DNA of 64,000 bases from Diphasiastrum complanatum (taxonomy: Eukaryota; Streptophyta; Lycopodiopsida; Lycopodiales; Lycopodiaceae). The first letter of the stretch is position 1. Each line of letters begins with the position of its first letter. A model generated the notes under the pieces. The model made no database searches. It was not told the DNA's origin and saw nothing but the letters and a program-made list of their open reading frames with translations. The stretch lies in assembly GCA_029204225.1 (NCBI GenBank), contig CM055097.1, forward strand, positions 66,560,644-66,624,643, written 5' to 3'. A program made the position numbers and the translations under genes. This document shows positions 25,241-37,209 of the stretch, piece after piece.

Positions 25241-27724
25241 TGTTCCACTCTTCATAAGAGATCGATACTCAAGATCCATTGGTTGGATCCACTCCTCTTC
25301 TCTCCTTGTTTGATCTACATTTGTAGGCTCATCCAAAGAGGTTAGGAAAGCAACATAATTTCCAGAAACTAATTGCTTACCCTTTTGATCATATGTGAGT
25401 CTTGAAGGTACTTGTCTTTCTCTTGATGTTCTCCTTGGCTTTTGACTTGATGAAGGTCCATCATCAGCACCATCCAAAGTAGGATCCTTCTCATCAACAT
25501 CAAGAATGTTAGATCCATCTACTTTACCATCAATCATGCTTGAAGACACCTTTGGAATGTTTCCCTCATAAAAAATGACATCTCTACCAACAATCACTTT
25601 GTTAGTAGAAGGAATGTAAACCTTGTAGGCTTTACTCACCTCACTATATCCAACAAAAATACCTCTTCTTGAAGATGGATCCTCCTTGGTTCTATCATCA
25701 AGAGTAATGTTGACATAGCATGTGCATCCAAAGGTTCTTAGAAAGTTGACACTCGGCCTCCTCTTGAATAGCATCTCAAAAGGTGTCCTTCCATCCAAAA
25801 TAGCACTCGGCCACCTATTGCACAAGAAATTGGCACACAACAAAGCTTGATCCCAAAATGGTTTGTCAAGATTAGCACTTAACCTCATAGCTTTAGCACT
25901 TTCACATAAAGTTCTATTCTTCCTTTCAGCCACTCCATTTTGTTGTGGGGTCCTTGATGTTGTATACTCCCTCTTGATCCCATGCTCATCACAAAAGGCC
26001 TTGAACTTGTTAGATATGTACTCACCACCATTGTCACCTCTCAAACACTTGATCTTTGTGGAGGATTGGTTCTCTCTTGCATTCTTGAACTTGACAAAGA
26101 CATCATACACTTCATCCTTGCTCTTTAGTAGATAGATTCAACAAAATCTACTAAAATCATCAATGAATGTTACATACATCTTAGCTCCACTATTGCTAAT
26201 TGTAGTAAATCCATGAATATCCGAATGTACAAGTTGAAAAGGCTTTGTAGATCTAGAAATAGATCTAGTATAAGGTAGTCTATGTGACTTAGACAAAGCA
26301 CAAGACTCACAAACATGCTTGTCATTACTTAAGGAACTTGGAAGACCAATCACAACCTTCTTCCTTGCCATTACCTCCAATGACTTGAAGTTGAGGTGTC
26401 CCATCGTTTTGTGCCAAACCTCTTGAATAGAAATTTGCTCCCTTGCAACACATCCAACTTGGTTAGCAATAACACAAGCATCAAGTTTGAACAACTTCCC
26501 TTGTCTTTTACCTTTTCCAATCAAGACATCCTTCCTTTTGATCAAACAAGCATCTCCATCAAACTCCACCTTGAGGCCCTTACTTAGCATTTGACTCACA
26601 CTAAACAAATTCTTGGTAATAGATGAAATAAACAAGACATCCTCCAAATGAACATTCCTATTTGTAGAGAGAGAAATAGGAATTGTGCCAATCCCTTTGA
26701 TTGCACACTCACCATCATTGGCCGTGTAGATCACCCTCTTGTAATCTCCATATGCCAACAAAGAAGTGAAGTACTCTTTGTGAAAGGTCATGTGTGAACT
26801 TGCTCCACTATCAATCCACCAAGGATCTAGATCTCCATCATTAGCAAGCATACATGAAGACATCACAAAAGCATCATCATTTGCATCTTGCACATCCAAA
26901 CCATCCTCATCAAGAGTAAGATTACCTTGCTTGTTTCCTTGATCTCTCTTCTTCTTGTAGCACTCACTTGCAAAGTGTCCTTTGATGCCACAATAGAAGC
27001 ACTTGAGATTTGATCTATCCTTCTTTTTTCCAGTTGAAGAAGCATCCACTTGATCTTGCCCTTTAGACCACTTGCTTTTGGTTTTGCCCTTGAATTTGCC
27101 CTTTGTGAACATAGCATCCTCTTGAAGTGTCGATGTAGATCCACCTCTTGCTTGAAGCCTATATTCCTCATTGTTCAAGATCTCTTGAAGATCCATCAAA
27201 CTTGGCAAAGTCTTTTGAATAGCAATACTTTGAACAATGTTAGCATGAGCATCCAACAAGCCATTAAGAATCACTTGAATAAGTTCTCCTTCCTTAATGC
27301 TTTCATCTATGCAAGCTAACTCATCATTCAATGCTTTCATTCTCAAAACAAAAGTACTTGGACTTTTTTCATTCTTTTGCAAACAAGAAAAGATTTGCCT
27401 TCTTAGAGTCAACACTCTAGAAGTAGACTTGGATTCATAAAGCTTCTTCAATGAATTCCAAGCTTCCAAAGATGATGTGCATTTACCAACTTTCTTGAGA
27501 AGTTTATTGGTAACATTCATCTTTATCATGTGTAGAGCCTTCTTGGCCCTCTTGTCATACCTCAATTGATCTTGTTGTGTTGCTGGTCTCTCCTCCAAAC
27601 CTACAATAATATCCAAAACATCATTCATCTCAAGAAGTGACTCCATCCTCACTTTCCATAATGAATAGTTACTTGAGGTAAGCCTATCATTGGCTTCCAA
27701 CATGACTCCAATTGAGGTTGCCAT
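25241..27724 (-). pseudogene. A2 gag-protease-integrase with one in-frame stop
   Basis: From the start MATSIGVML at 27724 the frame encodes gag (IKMNVTNKLLKKV), a CCHC knuckle (CFYCGIKGHFASEC), protease (DSGASSHM) and the integrase finger, in which the usual HKRLGH is HKTMGH, so both the finger and its spacing look drifted but the His/Cys are kept (CESCALSK). The core starts LVHSDIHG. A TGA at 26138-26140 replaces the Trp of the DFSRxxWIYLL motif. The same frame then continues without a shift through RGDNGGEY and NGVAERKN (D and E of the DDE triad) and VGYSEVSKAYKVYIPS to MKSGT. One nonsense mutation is thus the only lesion in about 830 codons, so the element died recently relative to its neighbours. 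Confidence 0.93.
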
Positions 27725-28312
27725 GTAGCAATGACCTGATCTTCTCTTTCAACCTGCTTCAATGCACAAAGCACTCCTTTGAATAACAACAAATGCTTTC
27801 AAAAGAAATCACCAAGATTTGAAACTATCTCACAAATTCTCTTCTAGCACTTATCCAAGCAAATCAACACATAGAATCATGGAATCTTGATCAACTTATG
27901 ATCTATCCTCAATCTAATGACTTTTGCCACTTCCTAAGATTGAAACACACTCAAATGAAGTCCAGCAACCTCACTATCTAGAGATCCAATCAAAATTAGG
28001 GTTTTGACAAAATCACAAAAAATTGACTATTTCAAATCTACATGCAAATGCTGAAAATTTGATATGCAATCTATAAGCCACCACTTAGGCTGAACCAATG
28101 ATTCAAAAATCGGCCAAATCTAGCATGTGAATTCAAAGACCGGAATTGAACAAGTATATTGACCTATTTAGTGTTTTGATCTACAAAAGATCCAATCTAC
28201 AAAAGAAAAAAATTCGATTTTGGTGTAGAATCCTCTCTAGCATGCTCTAGACTTGATATCTTCACCAAATCATTGATAGATCTGATTTTCTCTTTCATAA
28301 CCTGAAACACAA

Positions 28313-28324
28313 GCTCTGATACCA
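28313..28324 (-). other. A2 primer-binding site, tRNA-iMet
   Basis: TGGTATCAGAGC on the minus strand adjoining the 5' LTR at 28325. Confidence 0.95.
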
Positions 28325-28974
28325 TGTGAAAGATTTCAGATCCTTAAGATCCAATCTACTTGAATGATCTTTGGTTAGAAAGAGAAATACACTACCAATT
28401 TCACCAATGTAGAAAAATCAGCATCTACACACAATTTGAGATGCAAACACTAATAGAACTTGATCAAACTTGAATGAAATGATTATGTACTGTTGCTGTC
28501 CGTACAAAACCAGCAAGCTACTGTATTTCACACGTGTGGATCCAAAAATAGCAAATATAGATCATTCTACACATAGAATTGCAAGTAATCACCAAGATAG
28601 TGCACCAATGGATAGTAGAACCCAAGAGAACCATGTATAAGAATGAAATGAGATAGAGAAAAGAGAAGATGACTCTCTCCACGAGTTACATCCTTTTATA
28701 GCAGGTCCAAACCCTATTTGGCCACTTGGCTTTCCCACCAAAATGCTAACCCTACCAATTTTGGGTCTAGATTTAATGTACCCAACTTATTCAAATTGAA
28801 TCTACTCAAACTCGCATTCTATCTTTCCCACACTTTCAAAAAGTGTTTATTCAAATGAAATTTAGACTAATGAACTTTGAAAAGTCAACTTCTAAATCTA
28901 AAACAAGTTTTGGCCTCAATATGCCAAATATGAAAATATTGCAAAATGTGATGAAACTAGTTGAATCTTTCACA
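28325..28974 (-). repeat. A2 5' LTR (650 bp)
   Basis: Pairs with 23410-24058. It contains CACACGTGTG near 28529-28538 and a TTTTATAG box near 28695. It ends TTTCACA followed by the duplicated GTGAC. Confidence 0.93.
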
Positions 28975-31501
28975 GTGACCATGTCTGGTTCATGATCAGA
29001 GAGGAATATTCTTTGTGCATAGCTTCTCTCCAGAGATCAGAGTCTGGTCGGCTAAGTGCCTCTTCGACTGTCGTCGGTTCCTGTATCAAGAGACAAGCAG
29101 ACTCTAGAGTATACCTTGTGGGCTACGTGCGCACTCGGCTCAATCTTCTGGGAGGACTCGACTGATGAACCATTCCTGGGATTTGTTGCTGGGTAGCAGC
29201 AATATCTTCGTCTGATTCATTGTCTTGAAGTGGGTCGACAATAGACACGTCTGAGCCAGAAGCTCGGACTGTCGTGTCAACGGTAGGTGATGAGGGTTCT
29301 TCTTGAGCAACATCCTTGCTTTTGAGGTCGACGAATTGATCCTCGATGAAGACTGTATCCCGGCTATACAAGATTTGCTGGATATCAGGATCATACAGCT
29401 TATAAGTATTATCAGATAAAGTATATCCGATCAGGATGGTCTTGAGACCTTGGAAGTCCAATTTCTTCATCGTGCCTTTGGGATTTGCGCGTAGGCAATG
29501 CACCCAAACACTCTTAGGTTCTTCAAAGAAGGCTTAGAGCTTGTCCACACCTCGTGGGGTGTCTTGTCTGAGAAGGCCTTGGTCAAACATCTGTTCTGGA
29601 CATAAGCTGTAGTGGAGACAGCTTCAGCCCAGAATCTCTTGGGCAATGATGCATGCGGTAGCATACATTTGGCAGATTCAACCAGGGTACGGTTCTTCCT
29701 CTCGGCTAAGCCATTAGACTGAGGACTGTAAGGAGTGATGAATTGTTGTTCAATGCCTTGGCGTTGGAAGTACTCCTTAAACTCGATAGAGATATATTGT
29801 CCACCGTTTATGACTTGAGGGCTTTGATTGTCCTTCTAGTCTCCTTCTCTCCACGCTCCTTGAAGATTCTGAAGCAGTTGAAGGCTTCTGATTTCTTCTT
29901 TATGAAATACACCATGGTCCTTTTGGAAAATTCATCAATAAAGGTTATAAAATACTTGACATCCTTTTTCATTGGGCCACAAATATCTGAATGTACAACA
30001 TTTAACAATCCTCTAACAATATGCTGATGGCTTGATTTAAATGGTTTCCTAGTCTGTTTACCAACTAGACAGTCTTGACAGATAGGTAACTCTACTTTTT
30101 TGCGAGGATAGTCGAGATCAAGAACAATAGATTGTCTAGACATTTGTTGTACAACAGCATGATTTAAATGACCAAGTCTATAATGCCAAAGTAAACCTTT
30201 ATTTGAATGAATAGAAGTACTGAGAGCCTTACTAGAGACAGAAAAACAATGACTTAATTTGTACAAGTATCCATGCCTCTTGTCGAGTGCTAGGATCTTG
30301 TCTGTCCTATCAACCACTTTACATTGATCACATTCGAATTCTACTCTGTGTCCTAGATCTGTGATTCTGCTTACAGAGAGAAGATTTGTCAATAAATTTG
30401 GTACATAAAGGACTCTAGAGAATAGCTTAGCCTGATCATTAGCAAAGCTTAATCTTATAGTGCCTTCACCTTTAATAGTTTGTGTGCTATTGTCACCAAG
30501 GTAAACACATTTCTGGGTACTGTAAGGTGTATAGGACTCGAAATAGCTAATAAGACTTGTCATATGCTGAGTGGCTCCAGAATTCAAGAACCAAGAACTA
30601 TCGCCAGATGCTCCTTGATGGCTAGTCATGAAGGCATCATAATCCGTTTTTTGAATAGGCTATGGAACTTCTGCAGCTGCATTTGCCACTTGAGTCGACT
30701 GCCCCTTGTTGTTGTTCTTCGCTTGACATATCCGGCAGTCTTGTATTTCGTGGTTGTTTCGCTTGTAGTATTTGTAGAACAGCTTCTTCTTTGTCTGCGG
30801 ATTCGACTGTTCCTTGTGTTGAGCAGGTTTCTGGCCTGACTTTGGTTGCTTTGGGTCTTTTTTCTTCTTCTGCTTTGTCGTGCTCTTATTGTGTACAAGG
30901 CGTGAGAATCAGCTGAGGAACTTGAGGCTTCATTCCTCCGTGTGTCTTCCTGCAACAACATAGTAATGACTCTCGAAAGAGTCAATTCTGGATGAGTCGT
31001 GATAATCATCACCCTGCTGTCGTAAGAGCTTGGCAAGCTTGTAAGCAGTTGCATCACTGCGTCTTGATCGTCTATGACAGATCCAACAACAGCCATTTGT
31101 CTTAGCAGGTTCTTGAATTGATTAATGTGATTCTGCAGAGAATCACCATTCGTCATCTTGAGGGAGTAAAATTTCTTCTTGAGATGTAGCTTGGAAGCTA
31201 TATCTCGCACTTTGTATAGTGTGCTCAAGATGTCCCATACTTCTTTCGATGTCTGAGCCTCAGATACGTGGCCGATCTGGGTATCCATGATGTTGAGGAT
31301 GATGAACGCAAAATCCTTTCCAACCTTCAGCTTCCATCTGGCGATTGTTGTGTCGTCTGCATCGGGTTTCTCTTCTGCACCTATAACAACCTCATACAAT
31401 TCTTTAGCCATTAGTACAATTTTCATCTTAAATTTTCACAGATGGTAATTGGCTCCATCAAGTTTGTCCATGATAAGACTGGATTTCCCTTGGGAATCCA
31501 T
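28975..31501 (-). pseudogene. Copia B2 gag-protease-integrase and pre-RT, decayed
   Basis: Minus-strand family B polyprotein. Gag starts at the ATG at 31499-31501 (MDSQGKSSLIMDKLDGANYH). A TGA at 31436-31438 stands where Trp is usual. Gag then runs open to 30626 with a frameshift in its basic tail. The protease reads NSGATQHM near 30570, so the catalytic Asp of DSGA is changed to Asn; B3 keeps DSGATQH. The integrase finger (WHYRLGHLNH, CQDCLVGKQ) and core (VHSDICGP, ITFIDEFSKR) follow, with frame breaks at about 29808 and between 29660 and 29500. The pre-RT linker ends at MNQTW, where A2 inserted. Frames at 30629-29808 and 29664-29123 show this order. Not functional. Confidence 0.9.
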
Positions 31502-31645
31502 GTGGAAGAGTTAGTCTAAGTGATAGGAGAAACTATTAGTGACTTAAGTATGAAAATATGATATTGAAAATACAGAACAATAAATCAGTTACTCTATCGG
31601 CTAGTAGAGTCTTGTACTGTGGAAGTTTATCAAGCTATGAAAATA

Positions 31646-31657
31646 ACTCTAATACCA
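31646..31657 (-). other. B2 primer-binding site, tRNA-iMet (one mismatch)
   Basis: Reads TGGTATTAGAGT on the minus strand next to the LTR remnant at 31658; it differs from the usual TGGTATCAGAGC at two positions. Confidence 0.75.
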
Positions 31658-31735
31658 TGTTGGAGAGAGAGGGAGAAGAGACGAAAAGAGAAAGGTGTCA
31701 TATGTAAGAAACGAAAATTAGCTCAAAAGGGGTAA
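31658..31735 (-). repeat. B2 5' LTR remnant (78 bp)
   Basis: TGTTGGAGAGAGAGGG... is the reverse complement of the last ~76 bp of the B3 LTR (35481-35556). The rest of the LTR is missing: sequence passes directly into gag of the plus-strand B3 copy at about 31736. Confidence 0.85.
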
Positions 31736-34700
31736 ACTTGATGCAGAAAACACATCAATCGCCATATGGAAGCTGAAGGATGGAAAGGCTTTCACGTTGA
31801 TCATCCTCAACATTATGGATACCTAGATCAGCCATGTATCTGAGGCTCAGACATCGAAAGAAGTCTATGACATCTTGAGCACACTATACGAAGTCTGAGA
31901 TATAGCTTCCAAGCTACATCTTAGGAAAAAATTCTACTCCCTCAAGATGATGAATGGTGATTCTTTGCAGAATCACATTAATCAGTTCAAGAACCTGCTA
32001 AGACAAATGGTCATTGTCGGATCAGTCATAGACGATCAAGAAACAGTGATGCAACTGCTTACAAGCTTGCCAAGCTCTTACGACAGCTGGGTGATGATCA
32101 TCACGACTCATCCAGAATTGACTCTTTCGAGAGTCATTACTATGTTGTTGCAGGAAGACACACAGAGGAACAAAGTCTCAAGTTCCTCAGTTGATTCTCA
32201 CGTCTTGTACACCAACAAGAGCACGACAAAGCAGAAGAAGAAAAAAGGCCCGAAGCAACCAAAGCCAGACCAAAAACCAGCTCAGCACAAGGAACAGTCG
32301 AATCCGCAGACAAAGATGAAATTGTTCTGCAGATACTACAAGCGAAACAACCACGAAATACAAGACTGCCGGATATGTCAAGCGAAGAACAACAACAAGG
32401 GGCAGTCGACTCAAGTGGCAAATGCAGCTGTAGAAGTTCCATAGCCTATTCAAGAAACGGATCATGATGCCTTCATGACCAGCCATCAAGGAGCATCTAG
32501 CGATAGTTCTTGGTTCCTGGATTCTGGAGCCACTCAGCATATGACAAGTCTTATTGGCTGTTTCGAGTCCTATACACCTTACAATACCCAAAAATGTGTT
32601 TACCTTGGTGACAATAGCACACAAGCTATTAAAGGTGAAGGCACTATAAGATTAAGCTTTGCTAATGATCAGACTAAGCTATTCTCTAGAGTCCTTTATG
32701 TACCAAATTTATCTACGAATCTGCTCTCTGTAAGCAGAATCACAGATCTAGAACATAGAGTACAATTCGAATGTGATCAGTGTAAAGTGGTTGATAAGAC
32801 AAACAAGATCCTAGCACTCGAAAAGAAGCATGGATACTTATACAAATTAAGTCATTGTTTTTCTGTCTCTAGTTAGGCTCTCAGTACTTCTATTCATTCA
32901 AATAAAGGTTTACTTTGGCATTATAGACTTGGTCATTTAAATCATGTTGCTGTACAACGAATGTCTAGACAATTTATTGTTCTTGATCTCGACTATCCTC
33001 GGAAAAAAGTAGAGTTACCTATCTGTCAAGACTGTCTAGTTGGTAAACAGACTAGGAAACCATTTAAATCAAGCCATCCGCATTTGTTAGAGGATTGCTA
33101 GATGTTGTACATTCAGATATTTGTGGCCCAATGAAAAATCCTTCGCTAAAGGATACCAAGTATTCTATAACCTTTATTGATGAATTTTTCAGAAGGACCA
33201 TGGTGTATTTCATAAAGAAGAAATCAGAAGCCTTCAACTGCTTCAGAATCTTCAAGGAGCGTGCAGAGAAGGAGATTGGAAGGACAATCAAAGCCCTCAG
33301 GTCAGATAATGGTGGAGAATATATCTCTATCAAGTTTAAGGAGTACTGCCAAAGCCAAGGCATTGAATAACAATTCATCACTCCTTACAGTCCTCAATCT
33401 AATGGCTTAGCCGAGAGGAAGAACCATACCTTGGTTGAATCTGCCAAATGTATGCTATCGCATGCATCATTGCCCAAGAGATTCTGGGCTGAAGCTGTCT
33501 CCACTGTAGCTTACGTCCAGAACACATGTTCGACCAAGGCCTTCTCAGGCAAGACACCCCGTGAGGTGTGGACAAGCTCTAAGCCTTCTTTGAAGAACCT
33601 AAGAGTGTTTGGGTGCATTGCCTACGCGCAGATCCCAAAAGACACGAGGAAGAAATTGAACTTCCAAGGTCTCAAGACCATCCTGATCAGATATACTTCA
33701 TCTGATAATACTTATATGCTGTATGATCCTGATACCCAACAAATCTTGTATAGCCGGGATACAGTATTCATCAAGGATCAGTTCGTCAACCTCAAAGGCA
33801 AGGATGTTGCTCAAGAATAACCCTCATCACCTACCGTTGACACGGTAGTCCGAGCTTCTGGCTCAGGCGTGTCTATTGTCGACCCACTTCGAGACAACGA
33901 ATCAGACGAAGATATTGCTGCTACCCAGCAACAAGTCCCAAGAATGGTTCATCAGTTGAGTCCTCCTAGAAGATCGAGCCGAGTGCGCACGTAGCTCACA
34001 AGGTATACTCCAGAGTCTGTCTGTCTCTTGATATAAGAACCAACGACAGTCGAAGAGGCACTTAGCCAACCAGACTCTGATCTCTGGAGAGGAGCTATGG
34101 ACAAAGAGTATTCCTCTTTGATCATGAACTAGACATGGTCACTAGTCGAAGCTCCTATTGGCTGCAAATGGATTTTTAAGATCAAATACAATGCCAACGA
34201 AGCAATTGATCAAAGGAAAGCAAGACTGGTAGCACAAGGATTCACCCAGATCCCGAATGTCGATTACAGTGAGACTTTTAGTCCGGTAGTCAAACATTTG
34301 TCGATCCGAATGCTCCTGTTTTATGCTGCAGCTGTTGACCTCGAAGTGCATCAACTTGATGTACAAACAGCCTATCTGAATGGAGTTATACAAGAAGATG
34401 TCTACAGGATCCAGCCTGAAGGATACGTTCTGGAAGGGACGAAGAATCATGTCTGTAAACTCCACAAAGCACTGTATGGCTTGAAACAGTCTGCTAGAGC
34501 TTGGTGTCAGAGGATCAACACATTAGGAATTTATTGTCAGATGTTAATCTGAATCATAACAGCCCTACAATCTTATTTTGTGATAATCAAAGTGCTATTG
34601 CCTTATCGGCCAACCCTAGATTTCACTTTAGGAGTAAGCACATTGAAATCAGATATCACTACATCAGCGGCAAGATTTTCAACAAGGAAGTAAGCTTAAC

Positions 34701-34819
34701 GTACTGCAGAATGCAGGACATGGTTGCAGACATATTCACGAAAGCACTCACTGTTAATGCACACAACAAATTTTGTGCATTGCTTAGTTTGAAGATCAAG
34801 GCATTCATTGATCTAGATT
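31736..34819 (+). pseudogene. Copia B3 gag-pol, plus strand, internally deleted
   Basis: Begins inside gag (the region equivalent to DADDTTIARWKLK of B2), without PBS or gag start. Gag (MNGDSLQNHINQFKNLLRQM) runs 31947-32444 with a CCHC-like stretch (CRYYKRNNHEIQDCRIC). Protease keeps DSGATQHM (32520s). Integrase follows: WHYRLGHLNH, CQDCLVGKQ, VHSDICGP, RSDNGGEY, NGLAERKNH. Stops include TAG at 32874 and TAA at about 33368 and 33818. RT begins at about 34090 and stops at [14 protein letters not shown] near 34525, where it is fused to the RNase H C-terminal half (CDNQSAIALS, RSKHIEIRYHY, VADIFTKAL), ending FIDLD at 34819. The RT palm with YVDD and the first half of RNase H are therefore deleted. 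Not functional. Confidence 0.92.
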
Positions 34820-34828
34820 AAGGGGGGG
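34820..34828 (+). other. B3 polypurine tract
   Basis: AAGGGGGGG directly before TGTTGG of the LTR and after the polyprotein stop. Confidence 0.85.
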
Positions 34829-35556
34829 TGTTGGATTTATTTTCCCTACTCTCCTAAATCTCATTTTTAATCTGCTTCCATTGCATATTTACTCGCGTTG
34901 TCGCGCAGTCTGGATATTAACATGTAAATTCTCACAGACGATGAAAAGACAAAAAGCAAAAGCTGACGACACACCCTTTTCACGCTCACCCCATGCAGCT
35001 ATGCTAACGGATTGGACAACGACTGCAGCCACCCACGATCTCACCTTGTACTTTCTTCATCTACACACTTGTAACATTATGTATATACATTGAATACCAT
35101 CTGTGTATTCAGAAGGAGAAAGACGATGAGACGAGATTGATTGATCAGAGATCATTGATTGAAGATCTAACATTTAGTCTTGTCTTTCGCGAATTTTTCG
35201 CGACTAATTATCAGTCGAGCACAGTCTAGCTCTTCGCGAACCATTCGCGACACATAATTTGTCTAGCTATTCATGACAAATTATTCTTCTGGCGCTTCAT
35301 TTATTAAGGTTTGGCTGCGTAATCAAGAATGACCGTGATTTCCATCACTAACATTCTGCTCATTCTGATAGGCGTAGTCATGTTTACGGAGAGAGTCGTA
35401 TAGCTCGTTCCGCTGCGCACGAACACTTTCTGTTTGAGTTCGTTTCTCTTCAAGTTTCGTTTCTCGTTTGTGTTCGTCTTACCCCTTTTGAACTAATTTT
35501 CGTTTTTTACATTCGATACCTTTATCTTTTTGTCTCTTCTCCCTCTCTCTCCAACA
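34829..35556 (+). repeat. B3 3' LTR (728 bp)
   Basis: Runs from TGTTGGATTTATTTTCCC to CTCTCTCCAACA (5-bp TGTTG/CAACA inverted ends). It contains GCGAA/TTCGCGA-rich words near 35190-35250. Its end is mirrored by the short B2 LTR remnant. The partner 5' LTR is missing, so no target duplication can be read. Confidence 0.85.
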
Positions 35557-36000
35557 GAGGAGACAGAGGCAAACACCAGAGAGGAAAAGCAAAAATTCAT
35601 GCCAAGCTACAATATCAGAAGGGTTGGAAGCCAGATGAGACAAAGGTAAGGACAAAGCTCTCTGGACGTCTAAGCGCAAGGCATAGGGAATGTGTGCATA
35701 AAGACGAGGATGAGGAAAACCTAAGTGAAAAGCGGTCAAAATATCAAGGGAGCGAATCTAGGTCCAAGCCGAGTCAGGTGGCGAAGTGGGAGCAGGATGA
35801 GGTGCAAGGTCGACATTGGTTAATGCGAGTTGTTGACGAAAAGCAAAGCAAGCGTTATGATGGCGAGAAAGACTGACACCTTGCACATAAAGGCGACCAC
35901 AGCCTGCACATGGAACACGGGGGCGAGAAGAGGAAGAAGGAGAAAGCTAAGAAACTGAAAGAGGGAAAGAAAGCTGGTGGCGAAAATGGGACGGACAGTA
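35557..36000 (-). pseudogene. C2HC-zinc-finger gene fragment, possibly non-LTR retroelement ORF N-terminus
   Basis: One minus-strand frame from about 35920 to 35557 reads CAGCGRLYVQGVSLSRHHNAC, a C-x2-C-x12-H-x4-C finger. It is followed by a linker with one TAG at about 35753, then AFHLGFPHPRLYAHIPYALR and NPSDIVAWHEFLLF. A finger of this type in front of a long ORF is typical of some non-LTR retroelement proteins. This is an impression from memory of such families, so the call is tentative. It is cut at 35556 by the B3 LTR. No RT domain is attached. Confidence 0.35.
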
Positions 36001-36594
36001 AGGTATCACCTGGCCAGAGGAAACAAGCAAGGAATCCGCAACATCACGGTGGGCTTCACGATGCGCACATGAAGGGGAAGCACTAGAAGGATGTTCAGAA
36101 GGGAAAGCTGATCTCTTTTCTCCACTCGAGCAAGAGGATTGAACTCCAGAGTTGCAAAGGATGAAAAGCTTCTTGAGGAACCATATTGACAAGTAAAGGC
36201 CACACCATAGCCTTTAAGATCCTTTCTTCAATCACACACTTCGACCAGCAGCAGCTCACAAGGAAGAGAGGGGAAAAAAAAGGTGAACACAAGTACTGAT
36301 AGCCAAAGGAGGTGGGAATGAACACTCACATTTGCTAAGGAGATGCTGCCGAAAGTTTCCAACGTTCCCAAGCATAGCCAAAGCATTCACAGAGGCCACC
36401 TAAGTCTTCTCAGGAAGGCCCAGATGGTGAAGATGCAGTTAGATGTGGACGTCAGGCGGATAAACAATTGAAAAATTGTTCTATCTCTAAGTGCTTGATT
36501 GGGTTGGTTGGTCAAATTGAGGATAATGATTCATGAGAAAGAGTTAAAAGCATATAAATTGGATCTTCTTTAGTTGCTCGTTCTGAGGATAGAA
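36001..36594. other. Stretch without a confident gene
   Basis: Minus-strand frames (e.g. 36325-36095) are rich in Ser, Leu, Phe and Cys and overlap in different frames. They may be the degraded upstream part of the finger-bearing frame at 35557-36000, but no domain can be named. Confidence 0.4.
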
Positions 36595-36599
36595 CTAGT

Positions 36600-36625
36600 T
36601 TAAGGGGGGAAGAATGTTACGTCCA
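36600..36625 (+). mobile_element. Possible Gypsy polypurine tract and LTR start
   Basis: TTAAGGGGGGAAGAATG followed by TTACGTCC has the look of a Ty3/Gypsy PPT with an LTR opening TGTTACG at 36615. The preceding plus-strand frame (SEDRTSLRGEECY) also fits a Gypsy polyprotein end. The LTR's far end was not found. Confidence 0.35.
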
Positions 36626-37209
36626 TGTCTAGTGTGTGGGATTCGAAATAATTTTTGACATGGATAGCCGGTTACTCCAGTGTATAAGGTTATTAAATAT
36701 GCCTCGTCATTCCGGGCTTTTTCAGTAATGTAATTAATAATCTTATGAGGGCCCAGACCTATAATTGGACATAGGAGCACTTGCATGGTGTTGACTGCTA
36801 TAATGCAAAAGTAGGAGGTATTATTTATCCAATCTTGAGCAGTGAATGGGTTTCACCCATTGTCAATTCGACTTCAAGTCAGATGACTCTAAGTGGCTAT
36901 CGACTATCGAAGGGCATTGAACAATCTACTATTGAAGCACATTTAACCATCAACTATTGATCTCAATTTGATCTCAATCCAACTGTTGACTATCGGTTTG
37001 GCTATCGACAACTCAATTTTGACCCAGAGCGATTTTTGACCATGTATAACATTTTCGACCCAAACATACAAAATCTTTCATGATCGGACATGATTAATTG
37101 ACTCAAATCCCATCAAATAGAGACTGTTAATAGTTGAATGTAGTGACTTACTCCATCTTGTACTTTAGCATTTAGTGATGGTGATTTTCAGACTCGGAAT
37201 GACAAACTC

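Larger units (their letters stand above)
23410..28974 (-). mobile_element. Copia element A2 (5565 bp), LTR-complete but lacking RT
   Basis: LTRs at 23410-24058 (649 bp) and 28325-28974 (650 bp) start TGTGAAAGATTTCAG. The right one ends TTTCACA, the left one TTTCATA. I count about a dozen or more substitutions and one indel between them, so it is older than A3. The PBS (28313-28324) and polypurine tract are intact and the target duplication is GTGAC. Coding, on the minus strand, is gag, protease and integrase with one internal TGA; then about 725 bp of non-Copia sequence replaces RT; then RNase H. It is therefore probably non-autonomous, dependent on RT from a relative such as A3 (inference). 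Confidence 0.95.

Noticed and set aside
36615-37200. A full Gypsy LTR following the PPT-like run
   Set aside because: No second copy, CA end or target duplication could be found, so only the PPT/LTR start is reported, with low confidence.
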